Translations under genes and position numbers: made by a program
Origin: Bubalus kerabau
Lineage: Eukaryota > Chordata > Mammalia > Artiodactyla > Bovidae
Assembly: GCF_029407905.1 (NCBI RefSeq)
Contig: NW_026577903.1
Coordinates: 1,860,001-1,924,000, forward strand
Direction of reading: 5' to 3'
DNA: 64,000 bases
Notes under the pieces: model-generated
Database searches by the model: none
Seen by the model: the letters and a program-made list of their open reading frames with translations, nothing else
What the model was told of the DNA's origin: nothing
In this document: one piece after another, positions 10,766 to 24,000 of the stretch
Numbering within the stretch: the stretch's first letter is position 1
Layout of the letters: each line of letters opens with the position of its first letter

Positions 10766-12314
10766 GTTTGCTGAAGAAGAAAAAAATAGGGTCTTTTTTT
10801 TTTGCAAAGTAATAGGTTATAAAAGTGAAAATTAAATGAACAATAGAGAACTTAAAATTAAAAAATTTAAAAAAAGTAAGAATGATCATAAAAATATATC
10901 TAGGACTTTCTCTGGTTTTGTTGTGAGTATCGTGGGTTCGGTTCATTTTTGGCTAGTTCCTTGGTCCGACTTATATTTCTCAAGATCTATAGGCGCCTTC
11001 CTATGTAGTCCTAGTAACCACAGGGTTTTAATCTATTGCCTGTAGCTTCCAAGGCGTTTCCCTCTGTTATAGCTTCTTTTGTTTGCTGGTCTCTTCAGTG
11101 TCTGGTTTACGCCCTGACACAAAGGGGACGGTGGAGGACACTTTTTTTTTTTAGGCTCACTTGTTCAGTTGCACTGTGGGGAGGGAGGGAGGGAGTGATG
11201 CTGCAAACAAATAACACTGGCGTGCGCTCACAGTGCCTCAGCCACACTGGGTCTGCCCCCACTCACGGCACGTGTAGCCTCCCTGCCCACACTGCTCGGG
11301 CTCTAGGTTGTTCCACCGGGAACAATCCGAGGCTGGCCCTGGGCTGCATGCACCTCCCAGGTCCAAGCCGCTCAGGTTCAGGCACTCGGGTAGTCCTCAG
11401 AGGCACAGACTCGGTTGGGCCTGCGTTTTGTGCTCTTCCCAGGTCCGAGCAGCTCAGGTGATGAGGTGTTTGGCGAGCGCCAATGTTGTGACTTATCGCC
11501 TCCCCGCCACTCGGTTATCTGGGTGTAAAACAGGCGCACCTTCTCAGGCAGATGTTGACCGTCCAGATCCCCAAGAAGTTTTAGTTAGCAAAGAAGCCTG
11601 CTTACAGTTTTATAGATAATGTCTCTCTGGGGCTGCGATTGCCCCCTTCCGGCTCTGGCTGCCTGTCACCGGAGGGGGAAGGTCTGCAGCCGGCTATCTC
11701 TGTTCAGTCCTTTGTTCCGTGCGCGGGCCTGGCGGTGTCTTAGGTTAGGGCTGGCTTTTTGCGTGGTAGATATCCCAGAGTCTGGTTTGCTAGCCCAAGT
11801 TATTTCGTTCAGATAGCGCTCAGGGTATTCAGGCCAGATTTTTACTCTAAGCGATGCAGCCCGCGCTGCGCCTCCCTGCCCAGCCCCTGCTTGCTAATGG
11901 TGTGAGCAGGCGTCTGCACTGCTTCGCGGCTGGGGGAGTTACCGTAGGGCTTGCAATCTGCGAGTTTTAATTGTTTATTTATTTTTATCCCCCTTATGTT
12001 GCCCTTTGTGCTTCCAAAGCTTGGCAAAGATTTGGCAGTGAAAAGCTTTCCTGGTGTTTGGAAACTTTTCTCTTTTTAAGACTATCTTCCCGGGACGGAA
12101 ATACCTCCCTCCCTCTTTTGTCTCTTTTTTTGTCTTTTATACTTTTTCCTACCTACTTTCCAAGAGTTGGGTTCTTTTCTGGGTGCCTGATGTCCTCTGG
12201 CAGCATTCATAAGTTGTATTGTGGAATTTACTCGACGTTTAAATGCTCTTTTGATGAAATTGTTTGAGGGGGAAAGAGTTCTCCCCGTCCTACTCCTCAG
12301 CAATCTTGGCTCCT

Positions 12315-12324
12315 CTCTTGTGGA
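12315..12324. repeat. L1 target-site duplication, 5' side of the element
   Basis: CTCTTGTGGA, 9 of 10 identical to 4129-4138. The satellite then continues with the normal GTTTGGAGAGAG phrase. Confidence 0.7.
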
Positions 12325-15300
12325 GTTTGGAGAGAGCACACGGGATTGCTCTCCAGGCGATGCAGGAAAAGAAGGCCCTCATCTCGCGATGTCGGGGGAG
12401 TCTCGTGGTTTTTCTGGAGCTGCGATGCCAGTGTGGGGTTTCTCACAAGGTACGACCGGGAGCTCAGGGAGCCTCTCGTGTGGTGTCAGGGAAGTCAAGT
12501 CTCCATACGAGTGGCGAGTGGGCGCACGTCATTGCTCTCGAGTCATGGTAGTGGAATCAGGACTCAACGCAATGAAAAAGGACGCTTGAGGTCTTTCTCG
12601 GGTAGCGGCAGGAAACCCTGGGTTCCCTCGACTTGTGCCTGTGACCTCAGGTAGCTTCTCAGGGTGCCTCTGAGAAGTCAGGGATACTATGGAGCTGGGA
12701 GAGGCCTCTCGGGACTCCACTGGGCTTGCTGCAATGGAAGAGGGCCTAATCTCGAGATCAGGAAGGAACCTCAGGGTTCCTCTCCATTTCGGACTCAGAT
12801 CGCAGGGTCCCTGCAGAGTTGGGACAGGAGAGTCAGGCCTCGTCTTGTGTGGAGGAATGGAACTCCGCTTGCCTCTCAAGTTGTTCAAGGAGTGACAGGC
12901 CACTTGTCGAGCTGTGTGTGGAACCTGCGGTTTTTTCCAGACAATGCACGGGGGTGTCAGTGCCCCTTCGTGATGTGCTTTCATCCACAGGGTTGCCTTC
13001 GAAGTGGTGTGCGGGCATCGGGTTCTTATCAAGAGCGGACCAGGAAATCGGGGTCTTTTGGAATGCGGCACCACACACGAGGCTACGTCTCGAATTTCCT
13101 CGTGAGACGGGCCTCATGCTGAGGTGCCCCTGGAAGGTCGGGAAAGCCTTCCAGACAAAGCAGGTTAATCGACCCTACAGTCGCGATCAGGAGGGGAGAA
13201 GGGGCTCAGATGAAGTGGTGCCGGGAACCTCGGTGTTCCCCTTGAGTGAGACCGGTATGTCAGGGAACTTTTGGGGTCTCACGAAGCTTGCCAAATACTG
13301 TTTCAAACTTCAAGATGAAACGTGGGACTTCTCTTGAGACGCTGTGGCGGGCAAGGGCCTCATCTTGTGATGAAGGGGAAACCACGTGGTTTTTTTCGAG
13401 TTGCGATGGGATTGTTGACTTACGACGGGGAATTCAGGCTTCCTCTTCTGTTGGCCCAGGGAAGTCCATTCTTCCATTCGAGTTGCCAGGGAGAGCTGGG
13501 TGGGAATTGCTCTCGAGTCACGGCAGGTCAAAATAGACCTCATCTAGGCTTGTGTCCAGGACCTAATGTTCCTCTCCAGGGGCGATAGGGATCACGGGGA
13601 CGCATTCCAGACTCACCCAGTGAGTCAGGCCTCGGCTCGAGGGGAAGCAAAGGATTCTGATATCCTCCTGGGTCGCGATAGGTATCTCTTGGAGCCCACT
13701 GAGTGGCCTCCAGGGAGTCAAGCCTCCTGTGGAGTTGGAGAGAGGACTCGGGATTGCTATCCAGGCCATACAGGAAAGAAGGCCCTCAGCTCACAATGAC
13801 GGGGGCGTCTTGTGGGTTTTCTCGAGTTGGAGCGCAAGTATGAGTTTTCTCACGAGGTACGACGGGGAGCTCAGGGAGCCTCTCGTGTGGCGCCAGGAAA
13901 GTCAGGTGTCTATGCGTGTGATGAGGAGGAGCCCATAAATGCTCTCGAGTCATGGTAGGGAAATCGGGACTCAAGACGCGTTGAAGAAGGAGTCTCGAGG
14001 TCTTTCTCAGGTTGCGGCAGGAAACCCTGGGTTCCCTCGACTTGTACCGGTGACCTCAGGGAGCTTCTCAGGGTGCCTCTGAGAAGTCAGGCATACTGTG
14101 GACTTGGGAGGCGCTCTCGGAACTCCACTGGGTTTGGTGCAATGGCAAAGGTTCTCATCTCGAGTTGAGGCAGGAACCTAAGGGTTCCTCTCCATTTAAA
14201 ACTCCGACCACAGGGTCCCTGAAGAGTTGGGACAGGAGAGTCAGGCCTCGTCTTGTGTGGAGGAATGGAACTCCACTTGCCTCTCGAGTTGTTCACAGGA
14301 TAACAGACCATTTGTCGAGCTGTGAGTGGAACCTTCGTTTTTTTCCGTAAGATGCATGAGGGGGTCAGTGCCCCTTCGTGTTGTGCCTTCATCCACAGGG
14401 TTGCCTTCAAAGAGGTATCCGGACATCGGGTTCTTATCAATAGCAGAGCAGGAAATCGGGGTCTTTCAGGACGTGGCACCATCCATGAGGCTACGTCTCG
14501 AATTTCTTCGTTAGACTGGTGTCATCCTGAGGTGCACCATGAAGATCGGGAACCCCTTCCAGACAAAGCAGGGGAATCGACCATCTTGTCGCGATCAGGA
14601 GGAGTGAAAGGGCTCAGTTGAAGTCATGCCGGGAACCTCGGTGTTCCCCTCGAGTGGGACCGGTGTGTCGGGAAACTTTTGGGGTCACTTCAAGGGTGCC
14701 AAGTACCGTTTTGCACTTCAATACGGACTTGGGACTTCTCTTGACACGCTGTAGAGGGCAAGGGCCTCATCTTGGGATGACGGGGGAATCACGTGGTTTT
14801 TCTCAAGGTGCGGCGGGATTCTCGAGTTACGACGGGGAATTCAGGCTTCCTCTTGTGTTGGCCCAGGGAAGTCCAATCTTCCATTCGAGTTTCGAGGGAG
14901 AGCTGGGATTTGCTCTTGAGTCACTGCAGGGCAAAAGAGACCTCATCTATGCTTGTGTCCAGGACCTAATATTCCTCTCCAGGGCCAACAGCGATCTCGG
15001 GGTTGCATTCCAGACGCATCCTGGGAGTCAGAGCTCGACTCGAGGGGAAGCAAAGGACCCCGCTCTCCTCTTGAGTCACCACAGGTGTCTCTTGGAGCCC
15101 ACTGAGTGGCCTAAAGGGAGTCAAGCCCCCTGTGGAGTTTGGAGAGAGGACTCAGGATTGCTCTCCAGGCCATTCAGGAAAAGAAGACCCTCATCTCGCG
15201 ATGACAGGGGCGTCTTGTTGGTTTTCTCGAGCTGCGGTGCCAGTGTGCGGTTTCTGACGAGGTGCGACGGGAAGCTCAGGGAGCCTTTCGTGTGGCACCA

Positions 15301-18013
15301 GGGAATTCAGGTCTCCATGCGCATGGCAAGGGGGAGCGCGTCATTGCTCTCGAGATATGATACGGGAATCGGGCCTCAAGACACGTTAAAGCAGGACTCT
15401 CAAGGTCTTTCTCGGGTTGCGGCAGGAAACCCTGGGTTCCGTCGACTTCTGCCGGTGACCTTAGGGAGCTTCTCAGGGTGCCTCTGAGAAGTCAGGGATA
15501 CTGTGCAGTTGGGAGGGGCCGCTCCGAACTCCACTGGGTTTGGTGCAGTAGAAGAGGGCCTTATCTCGAGTTGAGGCAGGAACCTCATGGTTCCTCTCCA
15601 TTTCTGAATCGGATCTCAGTGTCCATGCAGAGTTGGGACAGGAGAGTCAGGCCTCGTCTTGTGTGGAGGAATTTAACTCCTCTTGCCTCTCGAGTTGTTC
15701 ACGGGGTGACAGGCCACTTGTCGATCTGTATGTGGAACTTGCGGGCTTTTCCAACGATGCAGGAGGGTGTCAGACCCCTTCGTTTTGTGCCTTCGTCCAC
15801 AGGATTGCCTTCGAAGAGGTGTCCTAGCGTTGGGTTCTTATCAAGAGCAGACAGGGAAATCGGGGTCTTTCGGCGTGTGGCACCAACCACAAGGCTACGT
15901 CTCGAATTTCCTCGTGAGACCGGCCTCATCCTGAGGTGCGCCGGGAAGGTCCGGAACCCCTTCCAGACAAAGCAGGGTAATCGACCCTCCCGTCGCGATC
16001 AGGAGGGGATAAGGGGCTCAGAACAAGCGGTGCACCGAACCTTGGTGTTCCCCTCGAGTGAGACCAGGGTGTCGAGGAACTTTTGTGCTAACATCAAGGT
16101 TGCCAATTATCGTTTTAAACTTCAAGATGGAACGTAGGGCTTCTCCTGAGACGCTGTAGCTGGCAAGGGCCTCATCTTGCGATGACGGGGGGACCACATG
16201 GTTTTCCTCGAGTTGCAGTAGGATTTTCGAATTACGACGGGGAATTCAGGTTTCCTCTTGTTTTGTCCCAGGGAAGTCCATTCTTCCATTCGAGGTGCGA
16301 GGGAGAGCAGGGGATTGCTCTCGAGTCACTTCAGGGCAAATGAGACCTCATCTATGCTTGTGTCTAGGACCTAATGTTCCTCTCCAGGGGCGACAGGGAT
16401 CTCGGGGTTGCATTCCAGACTCACCTGAGGAGTCAGGCCTGGTATATAGGGGAAGCAAAGAATACCGCTCTCCTCTCGAGTCCCAACGGGTATCTCTTGG
16501 AGCCCACAGAGTGGCCTAAAGGGAGTCAGGCCTCCTGTGGAGTTTGAAGAGAGGCCTCGAGATTGCTCTCCAGGCCATGCAGGAAAAGAAGGCCTTCATC
16601 TCGCGATGACGGAGGCGTCTCGTGGGTTTTCTGGAGCTGGGGAGCCAGTGTGGGATTTCTCACGAGGTATGACGGGGAGCTCAGGGAGCCTCTCGTGTGG
16701 CGCCAGGGAAGTCAAGTCTCCATGCGAGTGGCGAGGGGGAACGCGTCATTGCTCTCGAGTCATGGTAGGGGAATCGGGATTCAAGACGCGTTGAAGGAGG
16801 ATTTTCGAGGTCTTTCTCGGGTTGCGTCAGGAAACCCTGTGTTCCCTCGACTTGTGCCGGTGACCTCAGGGAGCTTCTAAGGGTGCCTCTGAGAAGTCGC
16901 GATACTGTGGATTTGGGAGGGGCCTCTCGGGCCTCCACTGTTTTTGGTGTAATGGAAGAGGGCCTCATCTCGAGTGGAGTCAGGAACCTCAGGGTTCCTC
17001 TCCATTTCGGACTCCGATCGCAGGGTCCCTTCAGAGTTGGGACCGGAGAGTCAGGCCTCGTCTTGAGTGGAGGAATGGAACTCTGCTTGCCTCTCGAGTT
17101 GTTCATGGGATGACAGGCCTCTTGTCGAGCTGTGTGTGGAACCTGCGGCTTTTACCGAATGATGCACGGGAGTGTCAGTGACCCTTCGTTTTGTGCCTTC
17201 GTCCACAGGGTTGCCTTCGAAGAGGTGTCCGGGCATCGGGTTCTTCTCAAGAGTGGGCCGGGAAATCGGGGTATTTCGGCATGTGACACCACCCCCGACG
17301 CTATGTCTCGAATTTCCTCGTGAGACCGGCCTCATCCTGAGGTGCACCGGGAATGTGGGGAACCCCTTCCAAACAAAGCAGGGGAATAGACTCTCCTGTC
17401 TCGAACAGGAGGGGAGAACATGCTCAGATGAAGTGGTGCGGGAACCTCGGTGTTCCTGTCGAGTGAGACCGGCGTGTCCGGGAACATTTGGTGTCGCATC
17501 AAGGGTGCAAAGTACCGTTTCGCACTTCAAGACGGAACGTGGTTCTTTTCTTGAGACGCCATAGCAGCAAGGGCCTCATCTTGGGATGACGTTGGAAACA
17601 CGTGGTTTTTCTCGAGTTGCGGCGGGATTCTCGAGTTACGAAAGGGATTTCTGGCTTCCTCTTGTGTTGGCCCAGGGAAGCCCAATCTTCCATTCGAGTT
17701 GCGAGGGAGAGCTCTGGGTTGCGCTCGAGTCACTGCAGGGCAAAAGAAACCTCATCCAGGCTTGTATCTAGGACCTAATGTTCCTCTCAAGGGATGACTG
17801 GGATCTTGGGGTTGCATTCTAGACTCACCCAGGAGTCAGGCGTCCTCTCGAGGGGAAACAAAGGACTTCTCTCTCTTCTCGAGTCGTGATGGGTATTTCT
17901 TGGAGCCCACTGAGTGGACTAAATGGAGTCAAGCCTCCTCTGGAGTTTGGAGAGAGGACTCGGGATTGCACTCCAGGACATGCAGGAAAAGAAGGCCCTC
18001 ATCTCACGATGAT

Positions 18014-18025
18014 GGGGGGGGGGGG
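18014..18025. repeat. G12 homopolymer in a satellite monomer
   Basis: Twelve consecutive G where sister monomers have about five followed by C. Replication slippage or a base-calling problem. Confidence 0.8.
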
Positions 18026-21000
18026 TCTCGGTGGTTTTACCGAGCTGCAGCGCCTGTGTTGGTTTCTCAGGAGGTACGACGGGGAGCTCAGGGAGCCTCT
18101 TGTGTGGCGCCAGGGAAGTTAGGTCTCGATGCGTGTGGCGAGGGGGAGCGCGTCATTGCTCTCGAGTCATGGTAGGGGAATCAGGCCTCTAGACGCGTTG
18201 AAGGACTCTCAAGATCTCTCTCGGGTCTTGGCAAGAATACCTGGGTTCCCTCGACTTGTGCCGGTGACCTCAGGGAGATTCTCCGGGTGCCTCTGAGAAG
18301 TCAGGGATACTGTGGATTTGGGAAAGACCTCTCGGGACTCCACTGGGTTTGGTGAAATGGAAGGGGGCCTCATCTCGAGGGGAGGCAGGAACCTCAGGGT
18401 TCCTCTCCATTTCTGATTCCGATCGCAGCCCCCTGCATAGTTGGGAGAGGTGAGTCAGGCCTTGTCTTGTGTGCAGGAATGGACCTCCGCTTGCCTCTCG
18501 AGTTGTTCACTGGGTGACAGGCACTTGTTGAGCTGTATGAGTAACCTGAGGTCTTTTCCGGACGATGCACGGGGGTGCCAGTGCCCCTTCGTGTTGTGCC
18601 TTCATCCACACTATCTTCGAATAGGTGTCTGGGCATCACGTTCTTATCAAGAGCGGATCGGGAAATCGCGGTCTTTCGGCATGTGGCACCACCATCAAGG
18701 CTACGTCTCGAATTTCCTCGTGAGACAGCCTCATCTGAGGTGCGTGGAGAAGGTCGGGAACCCCTTGCAGACAAAGCAGGGGAATTGACCCTCCTTTCGC
18801 GATCAGGAGGGGAGAAGGGGCTCAGATGAAGTGGTGCCAGGAACCTCGGTGTTCCCGTCTAGTGCGACCCGTATGTCGGGGAACTTTTGGGGTAGCATTA
18901 AGGGTGCCAAATATCATTTCGCACTTGAAGACAGAACGTGGGACTACTCTTGAGACGCTTGAGCGGGCAAGGGCCTCATCTTGCAATGACGGGGGAACCA
19001 CGTGGTTTTTCTCAAGTTGAGGCGGAATTCTCGAATTACTACTGGGAATTCAGGCTTCCTCTTGTGTTGGCCCAGGGAGGTCCAATCTTCCATTCGGGTT
19101 GCGAGGGAAAGCTGGGGAGTGCTCTCGAGTTACTGCAGGGCAAAAGCGACCTCATCTAGCCTTGTGTTCAGGACCCAATGATCCTCTCCAAGGGCGACAG
19201 GGATCTCGGGTTTGCATTACAGACTCACCCAGGGAGTTAGGCCTCGTCTCGAGGGGAAGCAAAGGACTCGGCTATCCTCTCGAGTTGCGACGCGTATCTC
19301 TTGGAGCCCACTGAGTGGTCTAAAGGGAGTCAACCCTCTTCTTCAGTTTGGAGAGAGGACTCGGGATTGCTCTCCAGGCCATGCAGGAAAAGAAGGCCCA
19401 CATCTCGAGATGACGGGGGCGTCTCGTGTGTTTTCTCGAGCTGCGGCGCCAGTGTGGGGTTTCTCACGAGGTACGACGGGGAGTTCAGGTAGCCTCTCGT
19501 GTGGCAACAGGGAAGTCAGGTCTCCATGGGCGGGGCAAGGGGGAGCGCGTCATTGCTCTCAAGTCAGGGTAGGGGAATCGGGCCTCATGACGGGTTGAAA
19601 AAGGACTCTCGATGTCTTTCTAGGGTTGCGGCAGGAAACCCTGGGTTCCCTTGACTTGTGCCGGAGACCTCAGGGAGCGTCTCAGGGTGCCTCTGAGAAG
19701 TCAGGGATACTGTGGATTTGGGAGAGGCCTCTCGGGACTCCTCTGGGTTTGGTGCAATGGAAGTGGGCCTCATCTCGAGTTGAGGCAGGAACCTCAGGGT
19801 TCTGCTCCTGACTTCCTGGAGGCCGGATCTGACTCAGATCGCAGGGTCCCTGTTGAGTTTGCTCAGGAGTGTCAGGTCTCGTGTTCTGCGGAGGAATGGA
19901 ACTCCGCTTACATCTCAAGTTGTTCAAGGATGACACCACTTTTCGTGATGTGTGTGGAACCTGCGGGTTTTTCGGAGATGCACGGGGGCGTCAGTGCTCC
20001 TTCCTGTTGTGCCTTCATCCACAGGGTTGCCTTCGAAGAGGTGTCCGGGCATCGTGTTCTCCTCAAGTGCGGACCGGGAAATTGGGGTCTTTCAGCATGT
20101 TGCACCACCCACTAGGCTACGTCTCGAATTTTCTCGTGAGACCGGCCTCATCCTGAGGCGCGCAGGAAAGTCCGGGAACCCTTTCCAAACAAAGCAGGGG
20201 AATCGACCCTACTTTCGGGATCAGGAGGAGAGAAAGGGCTCAGATGAAGTAGTGCCGGGAACCTCGGTGCTCTCCTTGAGTGAAAGTCGGGTAACTTTTC
20301 TGGTTGCATCAAGGGTGCCAAGTACCGTTTCGCACTTCAAGACGGAACCTGGGACTTCTCTTGAGATGCTGTAGTGGGCAAGGGCCTCATCTAGCGCTGA
20401 CGGGGGACCCACGTGTTTTTTCTCGAGTTGCGGCAGGATTCTTGAGTTACGATGGGGAATACAGGTTTCCTCTTGTGTTGGCCCAGGGAAGTCCAATCTT
20501 CCATTCGAGTTGCAAGTGAGAGCTGGAGATTGCTCTCGAGTCACTGCAGGGCAAAATTGAGCTCATCTAGGTTTGTGTCCAGGACCGAGTTTTTCTCTCC
20601 AGGGGCGACAGGGATCTCGGGGTTGCATTCCAGACTCACCCGGGGAGTCAGGCCTCGTCTCGAAGGGAATGAATGGACTCCGCTCTCCTCTCGAGTCGCG
20701 ACGGGTATCCCTTGGAGCCCAAGAGTGGCCTAAATGGAGTTAAGCCTCCTGTGGAGTTTGGAGAGAGGACTCGGGATTGCTCTCTAGGCCATGCAGGAAA
20801 AGAAGGCCCTCATCTCGCGATGACGGGGGCGTCTCGTGGGTTTTCTCAAGGTGCAGTGCCTGGTTGGGGTTTCTCACGAGATAGGACGGGGAGCTCAGGG
20901 AGACTCCTGTGGTGCCACGGAAGTCAGGTCTCCATGGACGTGGCGTGGGGGAGCGCCTCATTGCTCTCGAGTTATGGTAGGGGAATCAAGCCTCAAGACA

Positions 21001-24000
21001 CTTCGAAGAAGAACTCTCGAGGTCTTTCTAGGGGTGTGGCAGGAAACCCTGGGTTCCCTCGACTTGTGCCCATGACCTCAGGGAACTTAGCGGGGTTCCT
21101 CTGAGCAGTCAGGGATACTGTGGAGTTGAGAGGGGCTTCTCGGGACTTCACAGGGACTGGTGCAATTGAAGAGGACCTAATCTCGGATTGAGGCAGTAAC
21201 GTCAGGGTTCCTCTCCATTTCTGACTCGGATAGCAGGGTCCCTGCAGAGTTGGGACAGGAGAGTCAGACCTCGTCTTGTGTGGAGTAATGGAACTCCGCT
21301 TGCCTCTCGAGTTGTTCACGGGATGACAGGCCACCTGTCGAGTTGTATGTGGAACCTGCGGTTTTGGGGGACGATGCACAGGGGTGTCAGTGCCCCTTCG
21401 TGTTGTGCCTTCATCCACAGGGTTACCTTCGAAGAGGTGACCGGGCATCGGGATCTTATCAATAGCGGACCAGGAAATCGGGGTCTTTCGGCATGTGGCA
21501 CAACCCACGAGGCTACGTCTCGACTTCCCTTGTGAGACTGGCCTCATCCTGAGGTTCGCCGGGAAGTCTGGGAACCCCTTCCAGACAAAGCAGGGGAATC
21601 GACCCTCCTGTCTCCATCAGGAGGGGAGAAGAGGCTCAGCTGAAGCGGTGCTGGGAACCTCCATGTTCTCCTCGAGTGAGACCGGGGTGTCAGGGAAATT
21701 TGGGGGTCGCATCAAGGGTGCCAAGTACCGTTTCACACTTCAAGACGGAACATGGGACTTCCCTGGAGACGCTATAGCTGACAGGGGCCTCATATTTCGA
21801 TGACGGAGGAGCCACGTTGTTTTTCTCCAGTTGCCGCGGGATTCTCGAATTACAATGGGGAATACAGGCTTCCTCTTGTGTTGGCCCAGGGAAGTCCAAT
21901 CATCCATTCGAGTTGCGAGGGAGAGCTGGGGATTGCACTTGAGTCAATGCAGGACAAAAAAGACCTCATTTAGGCTTGTGTCCAGGACCGAGTTTTCCTC
22001 TACAGGGGCAACACGGATCTCGGGATCCCATTGCAGACTCACCCAAGTAGTCAGGCCTCGGCTCGAGGGGAAGCAACGGACTCCGCTCTCCTCTAGAGTA
22101 GCGACGTGTATCTCTTGGAGGCTACTGAGTGGCCTAAAGGGACTCAGGCCTCCAGTGGAGTTTGGAGAGTGGACTCGGGATTGCTCTCTAGGTCATGTAG
22201 GAAAAGAAGGCCCTCATCTTACGATGATGGGGGCGTCTCGTGAGTTTTCTCGAGCGGCGGTGCCAGTGTGGGGTTTTCATGAGGTAGGACGTGGAGCGCA
22301 GGGAGCCTCTCATGTGGCGCCAGGGAAGTTAGGTTTCAATGGGCGTGGCGAGGGGAATGCGTCATTGCTCTCCAGTCATGGTAGGGTATCGGGCCTCAAG
22401 ACGCGGTAAAGAAGGACTCTCAAGGTCTTTCTCAGAATGCAGCAGGAAACCCTGGGTTCACTCGACTTGTGCCAGTGACCGCAGAGAGCTTCTGAGGGTG
22501 CCTCTGAGAATCAGGGATACTGTGGAGTTTTAGGGGCCTCTCGGGACTCCACTGGGTATGGCGCAATGGAAGAGGGCCTCATTTCGAGTTGATGCAGGAA
22601 CGTCAGGTTTCATCTACATTTCTGACTCCGATCGCACGGTCCCTGCAGAGTTGGGAAAGGAGAGTCAGGCCTTCTCTTGTGTGGAGGAACGGAACTCCGC
22701 ATGCCTCTCTAGTTCTTCAAGGGATGACAGGACACTTGTCGATCTGTGTTTGGAATCTGCGTGTTTTTCCGTACTATGCATGGGGATGTCAGTACCCCTT
22801 CGTGTTGTGCATTCATCCACAGGTTTGCTTTCGAAGAGGTGTCCTGGCATCGGGTTCTTATTAAGAGCGGACCGGGAAATCGGGGTCTTTCCGCATGTGG
22901 CACCACCCACCAGGCTACGTCTCGAATTTCCTAGTGAGACCGGCCTCATCCTGAGGTGCGCCGGGAAGGTCGGAACCCCTTGCAGAAAAAGCAGGGGAAT
23001 CGACCCTCCTGTCTCGATCAGGAGGGGAGAAGGGGCACAGATGAGGTGATGCCGGGAACCTCGGTGTTCCACTCCAGTGAGACCAGTGTGTTGGGGAACT
23101 TTTGGGATCGCATCAAAGGTGCCAAGTACCGTATCGCACTTCAAGATGGAACGTAAGACTTCTTTTGAGACGCTGTAGCGGCAATGGCCGCATCTTGCGA
23201 TGAAGAGGGAACGACGTGGTTTTTCTCGAGTTGTGGTGGGATTCTTGAGTTACAACGGGAAATTCAGGCTTCCTCTTCTGTTGGCCCAGGGAAGTCCAGT
23301 CTTCCCTTCGAGTTGCGAGGGAGAGTTGGGGATTGCTCTCGAGTCACTGCAGGAAAACAGAGACCTCATCTAGGCTTGTGTCCAGGACCTAATGTTTCTC
23401 TCCAGGGGCGACAGGGATCTCCGGTTCACATATCAGACACACCCGAGGAGTCAGGCCTCGCCTCGAGGGGAAGGAAAAGACTCCGCTCTCCTCTCGAGTC
23501 GCGAGGGGTATGTCTTGGAGTCCACTGAGTGACCAAAAGGGAGTCAAGCCTACTGTGGAGTTTGGAGAGAGGAGTCGGGATTGCTCTCCAGGCCATGCTA
23601 GAAAAGAAGGCCGTCATGTCGCGAAAATGGGGGCGTCTCGTGGGTTTTCTCTATCTGTGGCGCCAGTGTTTGGTTTCTCACGAGGTATGACGGGGAGCTC
23701 AGGGAGCCTCTCGTGTGGCGCCAGGGAAGTCAGGGCTTCATGAGTGTAGCAGAGGGAGTGCGTCATTGCCCTCGAGTCATGGTAGGGGAATCAGGCCTCA
23801 AAATGCATTGAAGAAGGACTCTTGAGTTCTTTCTATGGTGGCGGCAGTAAACCCTGGGTTCACTCGAATTGTGCTGGTGACCTCAGGGAGCTTCTCAGGG
23901 TGCCTCTGAGAAGTCAGGGATACTGTGGAGCTGGGACGCGTCTCTCGGGACTCCACTGGGTTTCGTGCAATGGAAGAGGTCCTAATCTCGAGTGGAGGCA

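Larger units (their letters stand above)
4139..12314 (-). mobile_element. Full-length, inactive LINE-1 (L1_BT-like), 8,176 bp
   Basis: Autonomous non-LTR retrotransposon inserted in the satellite, read on the minus strand. Order in L1 sense: 5'UTR of about 3.05 kb with tandem repeats (12314-9267), ORF1 remnant (9266-8305), ORF2 remnant (8304-4582), 3'UTR (4581 down to about 4166), and an A-rich tail (poly-T on plus at 4139-4149, then TTTTA units). It is flanked by a 10-bp TSD with one mismatch. The endonuclease and reverse transcriptase signatures are L1, not BovB/RTE. Both ORFs carry nonsense codons or frameshifts, so it is dead. The same insertion recurs at 62904-64000 with the same junction, so it predates the 58.8 kb duplication. 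Confidence 0.93.
9267..12314 (-). promoter_or_regulatory. L1 5'UTR with internal promoter region
   Basis: About 3 kb upstream of ORF1 in L1 sense without a coherent reading frame. The outer part (about 11150-11950) is GC/CpG-rich, as expected of an L1 internal promoter. The inner part holds two tandem-repeat blocks and a TA microsatellite. Promoter role is inferred from position in the L1 family. The small ORFs here are incidental. Confidence 0.7.

Noticed and set aside
4139..12314. BovB (RTE) element, the other common bovid LINE
   Set aside because: Two ORFs, an ORF1 with coiled coil plus RNA-recognition core, the L1-type endonuclease and FADD reverse transcriptase, and the poly-A tail all indicate L1.
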